Assembly (NCBI GenBank): GCA_026707735.1
Contig: JAPOWH010000019.1
Coordinates: forward strand, 124,001 to 188,000
Origin: Gammaproteobacteria bacterium
GTDB taxonomy: Bacteria; Pseudomonadota; Gammaproteobacteria; Pseudomonadales; Azotimanducaceae
DNA length: 64,000 bases
Reading direction: 5' to 3'
How positions within the stretch are numbered: the first letter of the stretch is position 1; the number at the start of each line of letters is the position of its first letter. The notes beneath the pieces are model-generated. The model worked only from the letters and a program-made list of their open reading frames with translations, was not told where the DNA came from and ran no database searches. Position numbers and translations under genes: made by a program. Shown here piece after piece: positions 1 to 11,522 of the stretch.

Positions 1-1
1 A

Positions 2-790
2 ACCACCCAGTTGGGCAGGGTCATTGAAGTGTCAATAGAGCGGATCGAGCCCAATCCGCTGCAACCTCGGTCTCGCTTCAATCAGGAAACCTTAGAGGAG
101 CTTGCTGCATCCATTCGGGAAACCGGCGTGCTGCAGCCGCTGATTGTGCGACCTGCAGCAGATGGCAGGTACCAGTTGATCGCGGGAGAACGTCGCTGGC
201 GTGCGGCGGGACTGGCGCGGGTGGAAACGGTTCCAATTGTTGTTCGCGATGTTTCAGATGAAGAAGCCGTTGCGTTTGCCCTCATTGAGAACATTCAGCG
301 AGAAGATCTCAATGTCGTTGACGAGGCACAAGCCTACGGACGACTTAACGAGGAATTTGGGCTTACTCACGAAGAAATAGGGCAGATGCTTGGAAAAGCC
401 CGCGCTACTATCACCAATCGAATGCGGTTGCGAGAGCTGATACCAGAAGTCTTGAATGCCCTGCGCGGCGGAGACATTGAGATGGGGCACGCGCGCGCGC
501 TGCTAGCTCTCGAACCTCACGAACAAGCCCAGGTCAAGGACGCAATCATTCAGCGGCATATTTCCGTGCGCAACACGGAGCAACTCATCAAACGACTCAG
601 GAAACGAAAGACGGCGAAACCCAAGGTGTCACCTGACACACTAAGATTGGAAAGGGAATTATCCGACAAGATTGGTGCGCCGCTAGCCATTCGCATGAGC
701 GGTCGAAGCAATAAGAAGGGTTCCGTCGTGATCAAGTTCACAAATCTGGACGAACTGGACGGAATACTTGAACACCTGAGAAGAAAATAG
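2..790 (+). CDS. parB: Chromosome partitioning protein ParB (5' end outside window)
   Basis: ParB binds parS sites near the origin and, as a CTP-dependent clamp, spreads on DNA to recruit ParA and condensin. The reading frame is open from base 2, with Thr-Thr-Gln before the TTG at 11, so the true start and the usual basic N-terminal tail lie upstream of the window. Counting from the TTG, the ParB/Sulfiredoxin-like N domain has the CTP-binding motif GERRWRAA at about 59-66 and ENIQRED at about 93-99. A helix-turn-helix follows at about 117-140, and a C-terminal dimerisation segment ends in LEHLRRK. Chromosomal ParB proteins of gammaproteobacteria are about 280-300 residues, so roughly 20-40 are missing. 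The downstream neighbour is the atp operon, the usual origin-proximal order. A parS-like palindrome lies at 1533-1552. The family call is certain; only the start is unknown. Confidence 0.96.
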   Translation, partial: TTQLGRVIEVSIERIEPNPLQPRSRFNQETLEELAASIRETGVLQPLIVRPAADGRYQLIAGERRWRAAGLARVETVPIVVRDVSDEEAVAFALIENIQREDLNVVDEAQAYGRLNEEFGLTHEEIGQMLGKARATITNRMRLRELIPEVLNALRGGDIEMGHARALLALEPHEQAQVKDAIIQRHISVRNTEQLIKRLRKRKTAKPKVSPDTLRLERELSDKIGAPLAIRMSGRSNKKGSVVIKFTNLDELDGILEHLRRK

Positions 791-876
791 GAAGAGTGGT
801 TAACTCAGTTGATAAAGTCTTAGGGTTTCAATACTTGCCGCCGCAGCCCATGTTCGCTGCGTCGTAGCCTGTGAGT

Positions 877-925
877 GTCGATGCATCCAAGCAGGAATCT
901 TGAGTCTTGACTTGGATGCATCGGC
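877..925 (+). terminator. Long inverted repeat after parB, probable terminator
   Basis: The arms CGATGCATCCAAG (879-891) and CTTGGATGCATCG (911-923) are perfect reverse complements of 13 bp. The stem extends to 15 bp with a G-U and a G-C pair at 877-878 and 924-925, enclosing a 19-base loop. A T-rich but interrupted stretch follows on the plus strand (CTCTTGGTTTTGG). It sits between the convergent parB and lipoprotein genes, which fits a terminator for parB. The loop is longer than usual for an intrinsic terminator. Confidence 0.6.
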
Positions 926-937
926 TCTTGGTTTTGG

Positions 938-1480
938 TTATTCTAGAGTCGCAATAGCCGTTAGCTCTTCTTTTGGCACCGCTCTGGTCCCTTCAGGCAG
1001 GTGATCTTCCACATATCGCAGGAGATCTAGTTCCAAGCTACCTACCGATCTGCACTTCTCTGTGACAAACAGGTTGGTCCACCCACCTCTACGGTCTACA
1101 TAGACACGCGTGAAAACTGGTTTGAACATCAAGTGCGTAAAGCCATCGTCCTGCACTTCGACATCTAGGTCAAAATCAAGCTTGTCTTGTAACGGCATCA
1201 TTGTTTGGATCAATGGACATTCTGCCCAGCCGTGCCAAGACTTTGTTTTGTACGAATTCGGGTCGGCCAATTCAACTTGGTGGACTTCCAAGTGTTGCTT
1301 TCTTGGTTCAATTACCGCTAGAAACAGTTGGTTTTCGTTCAGAAAGTTCAGTGCTTCCGTCCACACTACGTCAGTGTCCGCAGTGAACGCCTGATCCGTC
1401 ATCGAGGTCTTCGACAACGTCGCACAGCCCGCTATACACGCTATTAGCGCCATCGGGGTAAGTAGTCGTAAGAACTTCAT
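938..1480 (-). CDS. Hypothetical outer-membrane lipoprotein
   Basis: I do not recognise the family. The 180-residue product starts with MKFLRLL, a hydrophobic segment and the lipobox IAGC, so Cys19 is the likely lipidated residue. The following residues are Ala-Thr, which gives no inner-membrane retention signal, so outer-membrane sorting is expected. The mature part is a mixed alpha/beta domain without recognised motifs. The start was placed at 1480 because AGGA lies 8 bases upstream of that ATG; a longer in-frame extension to 1552 would add 24 polar residues before the signal peptide and would run through the parS-like palindrome. It is transcribed toward parB and away from atpI, and interrupts the usual parB-atpI adjacency. 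Confidence 0.75.
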   Translation of the reverse strand: MKFLRLLTPMALIACIAGCATLSKTSMTDQAFTADTDVVWTEALNFLNENQLFLAVIEPRKQHLEVHQVELADPNSYKTKSWHGWAECPLIQTMMPLQDKLDFDLDVEVQDDGFTHLMFKPVFTRVYVDRRGGWTNLFVTEKCRSVGSLELDLLRYVEDHLPEGTRAVPKEELTAIATLE

Positions 1481-1532
1481 GGTATGAATCCTAACTCCTA
1501 TGTACATGGACTTAGATTCCCTTGCACTGATA

Positions 1533-1552
1533 ATGGTTTCACTTGAAACCAT
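1533..1552. promoter_or_regulatory. parS-like ParB-binding palindrome
   Basis: The sequence ATGGTTTCA-CT-TGAAACCAT is a perfect 9-bp inverted repeat. Its core GTTTCACTTGAAAC differs from the canonical parS core GTTTCACGTGAAAC at one central base; against the full 16-mer TGTTTCACGTGAAACA it matches 13 positions. It lies about 750 bp after the parB stop, between the lipoprotein gene and atpI. Chromosomal parS sites cluster near parAB and the origin, so the position fits. The central mismatch may lower affinity. Confidence 0.55.
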
Positions 1553-1657
1553 AATTTTTGTCCGAATTCATTAGTAGATGCCCCGATTGCTAATGCGTTT
1601 TTTTGGACCGGTTGTAGGAGCTGGCGAGCAGGCACCCTCTCTTAGCAGGCCTCTGCG

Positions 1658-1663
1658 TATAAT
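1658..1663 (+). promoter_or_regulatory. Candidate -10 box for the atp operon
   Basis: A perfect TATAAT lies 86 bases before the atpI GTG. No good -35 hexamer is seen 16-18 bases upstream. It is offered only as the best -10 match in the 1553-1748 gap. Confidence 0.35.
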
Positions 1664-1748
1664 TCTCCCGCACCGGTTAGTTCAACTCACTCTTGAAGTT
1701 GCACGAAACCACTTGTGTGCTTCCTGGTCGTGCCGGTGGTAGATTCAC

Positions 1749-2129
1749 GTGACCATGGAAAAAAAGGACCATGCTCACCTTGCCGCGGTTGTGATTCAAG
1801 GGTTTGTAGTGTTCCTTGTCGGATTGGGCATAAGCCTAAAAGCACCGGAAATCGCCGAAGCCGTGTTGCTTAGTGGCGGTGTGATGGTGCTGGCAAACGT
1901 GTGGTTTGCGTGGACTGTTCGAAGGATCGACGATACGCAGCGGATTCTTGCGATGCATCTAATCCGGTTTGCACTATACGGCATGGGTGTCGCGGCAGTT
2001 ATCGTGTGGAGAGAACTGAATCCACTTGCATGCATTGCGACAATGATTGGAGCACACGTCGTCTACGTGGTCGCCAATTTTTTGAATAGCTTGGTCGAAG
2101 AAGGAAAAGCGAAGGAACCGAGGGAGTAG
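1749..2129 (+). CDS. atpI: ATP synthase protein I
   Basis: AtpI is a small membrane protein that helps assemble the c-ring of F1Fo ATP synthase and is not part of the finished enzyme. The 126-residue product has four hydrophobic segments (about 12-30, 35-54, 68-88 and 92-112) and a charged C-terminal tail, the usual size and topology. The GTG at 1749 is preceded by GGTGG nine bases upstream; an ATG at 1755 is a possible alternative start. It is the first gene of the nine-gene atp operon, 32 bases before atpB. Confidence 0.88.
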   Translation: MTMEKKDHAHLAAVVIQGFVVFLVGLGISLKAPEIAEAVLLSGGVMVLANVWFAWTVRRIDDTQRILAMHLIRFALYGMGVAAVIVWRELNPLACIATMIGAHVVYVVANFLNSLVEEGKAKEPRE

Positions 2130-2155
2130 CCCAAATACCGCCCTCGGACTGTTGA

Positions 2156-3282
<1,127 letters not shown>

Positions 3283-3290
3283 TTTAGGCC

Positions 3291-3761
3291 ATGTTCAACT
3301 TAGGCACCTTTTTACTTCAGCTTGTATTCTTTTTTGTATTTGTAGGCATTTGCGTCAAGTTTATTTGGCCGCCCGCCATCAACGCGATGCGGGAAAGACA
3401 ACAGCGCATTGCTGAAGGCCTGGAGAACGCGGAGAAGGCGGATGCTGCACTTGCAGAGTCGCAGCAGGAGGCAGAGAAGATTCTGCAGCAAGCGCGGGCT
3501 GAAGGGCAGCAAATAATCGATCAAGCGCGCAAGCAAGTGTCGAGCATGATTGAGGATGCCAAGACCGAAGCTCGTTCGGAGGGAGAACGGATTCTTGAGG
3601 CAGCTCGTGCCGAGGTCGCGCAAGAATCCAATCGCGCTCGCGAGATTCTTCGCAACGATGTCGCAACGCTCGCTGTAGTCGGTGCGGAACGAATATTGTC
3701 AGTCGACATCGATCGGAGCAAGCACTCCGCGATGCTTGAGGAATTGGTGCAGGAACTCTAG
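3291..3761 (+). CDS. atpF: ATP synthase Fo subunit b
   Basis: Subunit b is the peripheral stalk that links subunit a to the F1 head through delta. The 156-residue protein has one N-terminal membrane helix (about 5-26, with IWPP at its end) followed by a long charged, alanine-rich coiled coil, the standard form and length. It starts 8 bases after atpE and ends 3 bases before atpH, so all three are likely translated from one message. Confidence 0.98.
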   Translation: MFNLGTFLLQLVFFFVFVGICVKFIWPPAINAMRERQQRIAEGLENAEKADAALAESQQEAEKILQQARAEGQQIIDQARKQVSSMIEDAKTEARSEGERILEAARAEVAQESNRAREILRNDVATLAVVGAERILSVDIDRSKHSAMLEELVQEL

Positions 3762-3764
3762 ATC

Positions 3765-4304
3765 GTGGCTGAACTGGCTACGCTTGCTCGTCCCTATGCA
3801 AGCGCCGTTTTCGACATTGCGAAGGAAGAGGGGCAATTAGATCGGTGGTCGCGCACATTGGAGTTGCTCACCAGCGCGCTGGAGGCCCACGAACTCAAGC
3901 AGCTGATCGCTTCTCCGACCCACTCTCCGGCTCGCAAGGCTATCGCGCTGACGGATCTCCTTGGGGAGCAGTTGACTGAATCCATGCGAAGGTTTGTTCA
4001 CGTGCTGTCGGAGAACCGACGGTTGGAGCTGCTGCCCCACATCCGGGATGGGTTTGTCGCAAAACTAGCCGAGGAGCAGAGAACCGTGGGTGTCGAGATA
4101 ACGACCGCTGTTGAGCTGACGGAAGAAGAAAGGAAACACTTTGGAGACGCGTTGAAGAGCCGATTCCAGCGTGAAATCAGTCTCGAGACGGTAGTGGACG
4201 CCACAGTTCTCGGCGGAGCACTGATCCGCGCTGGGGACACGGTATTGGATGGAACGGTTCGCGGCAAACTCGACAAGCTGCGCAACCAACTACAGCGCAC
4301 ATAA
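3765..4304 (+). CDS. atpH: ATP synthase F1 subunit delta
   Basis: Delta caps the alpha3beta3 head and binds subunit b. The 179-residue product begins at a GTG (ELATLARPYASAVFDIA), the typical N-terminal helix pattern of the OSCP/delta family, and ends with the conserved DGTVRGKLDKL segment. Only 3 bases separate it from atpF and 12 from atpA. Confidence 0.97.
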   Translation: MAELATLARPYASAVFDIAKEEGQLDRWSRTLELLTSALEAHELKQLIASPTHSPARKAIALTDLLGEQLTESMRRFVHVLSENRRLELLPHIRDGFVAKLAEEQRTVGVEITTAVELTEEERKHFGDALKSRFQREISLETVVDATVLGGALIRAGDTVLDGTVRGKLDKLRNQLQRT

Positions 4305-4316
4305 CTAGGCAGGAAA

Positions 4317-5870
4317 ATGCAATCACTTAATCCATCGGAAATCAGCGATCTAATCAAGGATCGCATTGCCAAACTTGACATCGACGTTCAACCGCAGAAC
4401 GAGGGCACTATCGTTTCGGTTTCGGACGGCATCGTTCGAATTCACGGACTGGCGGAAGCCCAATACGGAGAAATGGTGGAATTCCCCGGGGGCGTGTTTG
4501 GAATGGCGATGAATCTGGAACGCGACTCGGTAGGTGCTGTTGTGCTGGGCGACTATCGCGATTTGACTGAAGGCATGACCGCGCGATGCACAAAGCGCAT
4601 CGCAGAGGTGCCAACGGGACCGGAGATGTTGGGACGCGTGGTGAATGCGTTGGGAGAACCCATAGACGGCAAGGGCCCTATTCAAGCAAGCGCCAGTTCA
4701 CCGATCGAGAAAGTTGCTCCAGGAGTGATTGCGCGGCAAAACGTAAGCGAACCTGTCCAGATTGGGATCAAATGCATCGATTCCATGATTCCCATTGGTC
4801 GCGGTCAGCGCGAATTGATTATTGGGGATCGCCAGATCGGCAAGACCGCGATTGCCGTTGATGCAGTGATCAATCAGAGAGGCACAGGCATCAAGTGCGT
4901 CTACGTGGCCATCGGTCAGAAAATGTCCACCATCGCGAACATCGTGCGCACCCTGGAAGAGAGCGGCGCAATGGAGCACACCATTGTCGTGGCCGCATCA
5001 GCCGCAGAACCCGCGCCTCTCCAATACATCGCTGCATACTCCGGATGCAGCATGGGCGAGTATTTTCGTGATCGCGGCGAGGACGCACTGATCATCTACG
5101 ACGACCTTACCAAGCAGGCGTGGGCCTATCGACAGATTTCCCTCTTGCTGCGACGACCGCCGGGTCGCGAAGCGTATCCGGGAGATATTTTCTACTTGCA
5201 CTCGCGCTTGCTTGAACGAGCCGCCCGGGTCAATGCGGACTATGTGGAGCAATTCACCAACGGCGAAGTCAAGGGCCAAACCGGCTCACTGACAGCATTG
5301 CCGATCATCGAGACTCAAGCAGGTGACGTGTCCGCATTCGTGCCGACCAATGTGATCTCAATTACCGATGGACAAATCTATCTGGAGACTGATCGATTCA
5401 ACGCCGGCATAAGGCCTGCAATGAGTCCTGGAATCTCGGTGTCTCGTGTGGGCGGAGATGCCCAGGTTGACTTCATGAGGAAGTTGGCGGGGGGAGTCAA
5501 GCTTGCTCTAGCCCAGTATCGCGAACTCGCCGCATTTTCGCAATTCGCATCAGACTTGGACGAAGCGACGAGACGACAATTGGAGCACGGGCAGCGAGTC
5601 GAGGAATTGATGAAGCAGCCGCAATTCTCTCCCATGACGGTCGCTGAAATGGGTGTTTCCCTGTTTGCCGCGAACGAAGGCTATTTGGAGAACGTCCCTG
5701 TAAGCAAGGTGCTCGACTTCGAGCGGGATCTACTGAGTTACATGAACTCGGAACATGGCGAGTGGATGACCGAGATCACCAGAACTGGCGACTACAACGA
5801 TGAAATCGTCGAGTACATGAAGAAGGCGATTGACGACTTTGCCGCGACACATGACTATGGGGAGTCGTAA
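4317..5870 (+). CDS. atpA: ATP synthase F1 subunit alpha
   Basis: Alpha carries the non-catalytic nucleotide sites of the F1 head. The 517-residue protein has the N-terminal beta-barrel, the P-loop GDRQIGKT at about 169-176 (E. coli has Thr where this has Ile, which still fits the Walker A pattern), the segment [23 protein letters not shown], and the alpha signature [13 protein letters not shown]. Length is within a few residues of E. coli AtpA. The stop codon directly abuts the atpG GTG at 5871. Confidence 0.99.
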   Translation: MQSLNPSEISDLIKDRIAKLDIDVQPQNEGTIVSVSDGIVRIHGLAEAQYGEMVEFPGGVFGMAMNLERDSVGAVVLGDYRDLTEGMTARCTKRIAEVPTGPEMLGRVVNALGEPIDGKGPIQASASSPIEKVAPGVIARQNVSEPVQIGIKCIDSMIPIGRGQRELIIGDRQIGKTAIAVDAVINQRGTGIKCVYVAIGQKMSTIANIVRTLEESGAMEHTIVVAASAAEPAPLQYIAAYSGCSMGEYFRDRGEDALIIYDDLTKQAWAYRQISLLLRRPPGREAYPGDIFYLHSRLLERAARVNADYVEQFTNGEVKGQTGSLTALPIIETQAGDVSAFVPTNVISITDGQIYLETDRFNAGIRPAMSPGISVSRVGGDAQVDFMRKLAGGVKLALAQYRELAAFSQFASDLDEATRRQLEHGQRVEELMKQPQFSPMTVAEMGVSLFAANEGYLENVPVSKVLDFERDLLSYMNSEHGEWMTEITRTGDYNDEIVEYMKKAIDDFAATHDYGES

Positions 5871-6731
5871 GTGACAGTTGGCCGCGAAATCAAGAAAAAG
5901 ATTGGCAGCGTCGAGAACACGAAGAAAGTTACCAGCGCTATGCAGATGGTCGCGGCCAGCAAGATGCGACGTACGCAGGACCGGATGAATCACGCTCGTC
6001 CGTATGCCTTGAGGATTCGTAACCTGATCGGGCATTTGGCTAACTCCAGCCCCGAATATCGGCATCAGTTCATGACCGAGCGGGAAGTGAAGCGCATTGG
6101 ATTCATCGTCGTTTCAACGGACAAGGGTCAATGCGGCGGCCTCAATACCAATATGTTTCGAGAGTTGGTGCGGGAGCTTCAAGGGAAGCGAGAGCAAGGC
6201 ATCGAGTCCGATCTAGCTCTGATAGGAAACAAGGCCGCGGCGTTTTTTCGAGCCGTGGGTGGAAATGTAGTAGCCGCAATCAACGGCGTGGGAGAGGTAC
6301 CTGAAGTCGAATCGCTGGTCGGCAGTCTGAAGATCATGCTGGACAGCTTTTCGGATGGGACTATTGATCGGCTGGACCTCGTATCCAATGAGTTCATCAG
6401 CAGCATGCAGCAGCGACCTCTCGTACGCCAGCTGCTTCCTCTCGTGCAGTCGGAAGAAACGGAAATGAAACACCGGTGGGACTATATCTATGAACCCGAT
6501 GCGCGCGATTTGATCGACGGACTCGTGCAGCGTCATATTGAATCCCAGGTCTACCAGGCGGTTGTGGAAAACACGGCTTGTGAGCAAGCTGCGCGAATGG
6601 TCGCGATGAAGAATGCGACGGACAACGCGGAGAACATGATTGAGGAACTCGCCTTGCTCTACAACAATGCGCGACAGGCGGCGATCACACAGGAAATAGC
6701 AGAAATCGTGGGCGGGGCCGCTGCGCTGTAG
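5871..6731 (+). CDS. atpG: ATP synthase F1 subunit gamma
   Basis: Gamma is the central rotating shaft. The 286-residue protein starts with [21 protein letters not shown] and ends with a long C-terminal helix containing [20 protein letters not shown], both hallmarks of the family. The GTG start directly follows the atpA stop codon, which suggests coupled translation. A 42-base gap before atpD contains the ribosome-binding site AAGGAGA. Confidence 0.98.
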   Translation: MTVGREIKKKIGSVENTKKVTSAMQMVAASKMRRTQDRMNHARPYALRIRNLIGHLANSSPEYRHQFMTEREVKRIGFIVVSTDKGQCGGLNTNMFRELVRELQGKREQGIESDLALIGNKAAAFFRAVGGNVVAAINGVGEVPEVESLVGSLKIMLDSFSDGTIDRLDLVSNEFISSMQQRPLVRQLLPLVQSEETEMKHRWDYIYEPDARDLIDGLVQRHIESQVYQAVVENTACEQAARMVAMKNATDNAENMIEELALLYNNARQAAITQEIAEIVGGAAAL

Positions 6732-8162
<1,431 letters not shown>

Positions 8163-8164
8163 CG

Positions 8165-8587
8165 ATGGTCTCGCTAACACACTGCGACATCGTGAGCGCC
8201 GAGCAGGAAATCTTCTCGGGCGACGTGAAAATGGTCGTCGCAGTTGGCACTCTGGGTCAGCTTGGCATCATGCCGGGCCATGCGCCTCTACTCACGGGGC
8301 TGAAACCCGGCCCGGTCACGCTTAGGTTCGAGGATGATTCCGAAGAGGTCTACTTCGCCTCGGGAGGATATATTGAGGTCCAGCCCGGTCATGTGATCAT
8401 CTTGGCGGATACAGCCCTGAGAGCTGACGACATTGACGCAGCTGCAGCCGCAGAAGCAGAAGCTGAGGCAAAACGTGCCATGACGGAGCAAGCCGGCGAC
8501 TTGGACTTCTCGATGGCTACCTCCATGTTGGCCGATGCCACGGCGCGCCAGCGAACGCTAGAGGAGTTGCGCAAGCGCAGACGCTAG
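8165..8587 (+). CDS. atpC: ATP synthase F1 subunit epsilon
   Basis: Epsilon joins gamma to the c-ring and can inhibit ATP hydrolysis. The 140-residue protein has the N-terminal beta-sandwich (DIVSAEQEIFSG, GQLGIMPGHAPLLTGLKPG) and a C-terminal helical hairpin rich in Ala and Glu. It is the last gene of the operon. No clear terminator hairpin with a T-run was found in the 160 bases before the convergent TPR gene. Confidence 0.97.
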   Translation: MVSLTHCDIVSAEQEIFSGDVKMVVAVGTLGQLGIMPGHAPLLTGLKPGPVTLRFEDDSEEVYFASGGYIEVQPGHVIILADTALRADDIDAAAAAEAEAEAKRAMTEQAGDLDFSMATSMLADATARQRTLEELRKRRR

Positions 8588-8748
8588 AACACAAGAACCT
8601 AGTCGAATGCTGCCATGACCAAAAGGACTGTGCCGCAATCTGATCACTGCAGATGCTTCTAGCTGAAAGCGAGCTCTTAGATTCCAACGTCGACAAGTTT
8701 CCGCAACGAACGGTTCTGCGAGTGTGCCAAAAGAAAGTTTGAATAAGT

Positions 8749-9957
8749 CTAGTGCAAGCTATCCAAGGTCTCTTCGATCGACGAACGCTCCTCAGCAGCC
8801 AAATCTCTGCTCAAGAAATCTTTGGCAACACCTATAGCTTCCCCTGTGCTTCCCGTAGCATGGAGTAGCTGTATTAGGATGTCCACGAACGTTGCATTTG
8901 ATGGTTCCAATTCCACTGCTTTTCGAGCCTGGTCAACATTTTCCTCTGAAGGATTGCCAGATTCGACCCCGGCTTTCGCCAATTCGTAATACGTCAGTGC
9001 ATCATCGAGCAAGCCAACAAGTTTCTCGGCCGCGTATTCCGCGTCCTTGTGATTGTTGGTTGCCAGCGAAATCTTGTAGTAATTGGCGATTCTTCTTCTA
9101 ACTGGAAATGTAAACACGTGCTTGACCCATGCATCGTAGACTGACTTTTCCAAATCTTCCTCTAACAAGTACTTTACGGCGTCTCCGTAACTCTTGACGC
9201 TCGAATCTACTTTGCGTCGCATATCCACATACTTGACAACCACATCGTGCAATCCACGTTGATCAAAGTGATCTAGATTTCTGTTTACAAAGATCTTTAG
9301 CGTTTCTAAACGGTTAGTTGATTTGTCTCCTTCGAGCTGATCGAAAACCGAGAAAATATACTTCTCGTCTCCCACAGTATCTGCAAGCGCAGAAAAATCA
9401 CTGTCGATATCTCTTCGATTTCGCAAATAGTCTGCGGTATTGGTTAGTATCGATTCGTAGAGAGTGTCACGACGCACAACCAAAGCTTCCATTGCTGGGG
9501 GATAGGCTTTAGCCAATTCTCCTATGTCACCTAGCAGAAAGGAGACACGAACCCCGCTGTATGACTTGTTGACTGCATACTTTGGTCCCTCATCAAAAAT
9601 CCACAGGAAATACTCAAGTGCTGCGTCGTACATCCCTGCATTCATATAAGCTCGACCAAGGTCCATACGCAAATCGGAGGAATTTGAATTTCCTTTCGTG
9701 AGGGCTAACTTCGCATATGCAATTTGTTCTACGGCATCTCTCTTCGATTCTGCATTCTCAGTTGACACGCTTGCGCCAGGTTCATCTGTCGTTGCTGTGT
9801 TGGCCTGAAGTGGACTGTTGAGCGAGCTAGAGACTAGTAACATCGTTACGCCAAGAGTCCGAATGATCCTACGTAGCGAGGCAAGACGAATGGGCCGAGG
9901 ACCTAGGGTTGCGGCTGAATTCTGTAGTCGTAAAGATTTTCGCAGGGTGATTTTCAT
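8749..9957 (-). CDS. Secreted TPR-like repeat protein
   Basis: Not assigned to a named family. The 402-residue product has a long basic N-terminus followed by a hydrophobic stretch (TLGVTMLLVSSSLNS), read as a signal peptide or anchor, and a helical repeat body. TPR-like units are visible at DLRMDLGRAYMNAGMYDAALEYF and in the last 100 residues (AGVESGNPSEENVDQARKAVELEPSN). The start was placed at 9957 because AGAGGA lies 5 bases before that ATG; upstream ATG and TTG codons (9972, 9984) lack such a site. It lies 115 bases after the anti-sigma-like gene on the same strand, so it may belong to the sigma-factor operon and act in envelope sensing. That role is inference. Confidence 0.7.
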   Translation of the reverse strand: MKITLRKSLRLQNSAATLGPRPIRLASLRRIIRTLGVTMLLVSSSLNSPLQANTATTDEPGASVSTENAESKRDAVEQIAYAKLALTKGNSNSSDLRMDLGRAYMNAGMYDAALEYFLWIFDEGPKYAVNKSYSGVRVSFLLGDIGELAKAYPPAMEALVVRRDTLYESILTNTADYLRNRRDIDSDFSALADTVGDEKYIFSVFDQLEGDKSTNRLETLKIFVNRNLDHFDQRGLHDVVVKYVDMRRKVDSSVKSYGDAVKYLLEEDLEKSVYDAWVKHVFTFPVRRRIANYYKISLATNNHKDAEYAAEKLVGLLDDALTYYELAKAGVESGNPSEENVDQARKAVELEPSNATFVDILIQLLHATGSTGEAIGVAKDFLSRDLAAEERSSIEETLDSLH

Positions 9958-10072
9958 AGGGTTCCTCTTCATTTTTCGAGTCAATTCACGATTCGCGCGA
10001 AATGAATGAACTTCCGCAAGCGGTCACCTCGCAAGGAAAGAACCAAATTGATCTCTTCGGTCATCTCGGGTT

Positions 10073-10663
10073 TCAAATTGGGTTCGGGGCCACCTTAGTG
10101 AATGGAGTTCGCGCCTTCATCCTCACGGCGCTTTGTCTCACGGATAGCAAATTCTTCAGACACTGAGAATGAGCTTCGTCTAGGGAGTGACCTCCAGGAG
10201 AGTCAATTTCACGAGCGTCGGCGTTGCCATCGTTAACGTGTGAACGGAGGTCTGAAGCATCTGCCAAATAATCTGCTCTTGCTTGAGTTATGCATTCGAA
10301 TAAGGTTTCTAAATCATCGTTGGCGAGGGCGTTTTCGTCAAACACTGCCGCGAGGAGCCAACTCAGGTTAGAGTAGGTATCAGTACCTACTAACAAATCA
10401 CTGCTCTCTACGTCTTGTGTCAATAAGTAAGGCTCATCATTGCTATAGTGCCCACCATCCGCGCCGTGAAACGTAAGGAAATAACCCAGTCCACCACACG
10501 TAGACAAGACTACGCATAAAGCCGCAGCCAGAGTCCGCACCTGTGTGGTTCGACGTTTGCGTTGCTGAATAGACTCCGATATCCGTTGCCAGACACGAGG
10601 ATCGGGAGACAACTCGTTCATGTCTGGCAATTCCGCGGAAAACTGATTCGACTTATCGTTCAT
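10073..10663 (-). CDS. Membrane protein, probable anti-sigma factor
   Basis: The 196-residue protein has a cytoplasmic N-terminal part of about 45 residues with the pattern DPRVWQRISESIQQRKRR, one membrane helix (about 45-66), and a periplasmic domain of about 130 residues. This is the layout of single-pass anti-sigma factors, though no zinc-binding ZAS motif is present. Its ATG overlaps the stop codon of the ECF sigma gene in an ATGA junction (10660-10663), so the two are co-translated, which is the strongest argument for an anti-sigma role. An in-frame ATG slightly upstream is less likely. Confidence 0.65.
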   Translation of the reverse strand: MNDKSNQFSAELPDMNELSPDPRVWQRISESIQQRKRRTTQVRTLAAALCVVLSTCGGLGYFLTFHGADGGHYSNDEPYLLTQDVESSDLLVGTDTYSNLSWLLAAVFDENALANDDLETLFECITQARADYLADASDLRSHVNDGNADAREIDSPGGHSLDEAHSQCLKNLLSVRQSAVRMKARTPFTKVAPNPI

Positions 10664-11256
10664 CGTGCCTCGCAAGATCTGACCGCAGTCGTGGAACGAA
10701 AGATTTGATCGATTGACAGGTGGGGGCTCGAAATCGAATGGCGGAGTTTAGACAGTGCTCGACTCAACTGTGATTTTGAAAAGCTCTGCGATTTCTCAAA
10801 CAGGTTGCCAATCTCTGCGTGGGTGTAACCCTCGACCACGTAAAGCCATACAACTAATCTTGTCGCAGGCGGCAGCACTTGCAGAGCTCGTTCCAAGTCT
10901 ATGGTTCTTTCGTGATCAACCACCGTCGAGTCCTCTGCCAGAGTCTGTTCGTCCCAAGGAACTGCATGCTTGTGCGAACTGGAGCGCAGCACCATTAGGC
11001 AATGATTCACAGCAATCCTTCGAATCCAGCCTGAGAACGACGTTGGGTCTCTCAGCTTGGGTGATTTCGTGAACACGGCGACAAACGTATCGTGGGTAAC
11101 GTCTTCGGCGAGCTGCATATTTTGAAGAATTTGAAATGCCATCGTGTATACAGGTTTGGAAAAGTCCCTGTAAATTGATTCTTGTGCGTCTCGATTGCCT
11201 TTGGCGACGGCACGAACTACTTCAGGACGAACGACTACGCTAGCGAATCCAGCCAT
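10660..11256 (-). CDS. ECF-family RNA polymerase sigma factor
   Basis: A 198-residue sigma-70 family protein with only regions 2 and 4. Region 2 contains AEDVTHDTFVAVF and FSGWIRRIAVNHCL (about 50-88), and region 4 has LPPATRLVVWLYVVEGYTHAE with a helix-turn-helix to about residue 170. An unusual feature is the repeat-like KSQSFSKSQLSRALSKL in the recognition helix area, where relatives carry a single SKSQL element. It is followed by an overlapping membrane-protein gene and a secreted TPR-like gene, a typical stress-response cell. No strong ribosome-binding site precedes the ATG at 11256, so the exact start is uncertain. Confidence 0.88.
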   Translation of the reverse strand: MAGFASVVVRPEVVRAVAKGNRDAQESIYRDFSKPVYTMAFQILQNMQLAEDVTHDTFVAVFTKSPKLRDPTSFSGWIRRIAVNHCLMVLRSSSHKHAVPWDEQTLAEDSTVVDHERTIDLERALQVLPPATRLVVWLYVVEGYTHAEIGNLFEKSQSFSKSQLSRALSKLRHSISSPHLSIDQIFRSTTAVRSCEAR

Positions 11257-11522
11257 ATATAGAAGATGCGCAACTCATTCGCAAGGTCGCATTCACACTT
11301 GAGGTTCAATGTTGGAGGTGACAGTTCCAGACGTCTAGTTGGCCAATGAAACTTACCGATCGAGTGCGCCGACGCAAATGGGAACATCTTGGATGTTCAA
11401 GGTTTGCAGGGAAATGGTGTGGGGCCAACAGACCGATAGCGCTACCATGAACCGTTGATCCAACGCTGACTGACGGCAAATGGTGTCCGGCTGCGGAGGG
11501 AACTGTCGATTGAGGGATTGGG

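Noticed and set aside
8588-8748. Terminator after atpC
   Set aside because: Only a weak AGCT-based stem near 8660-8680 without a T-run.
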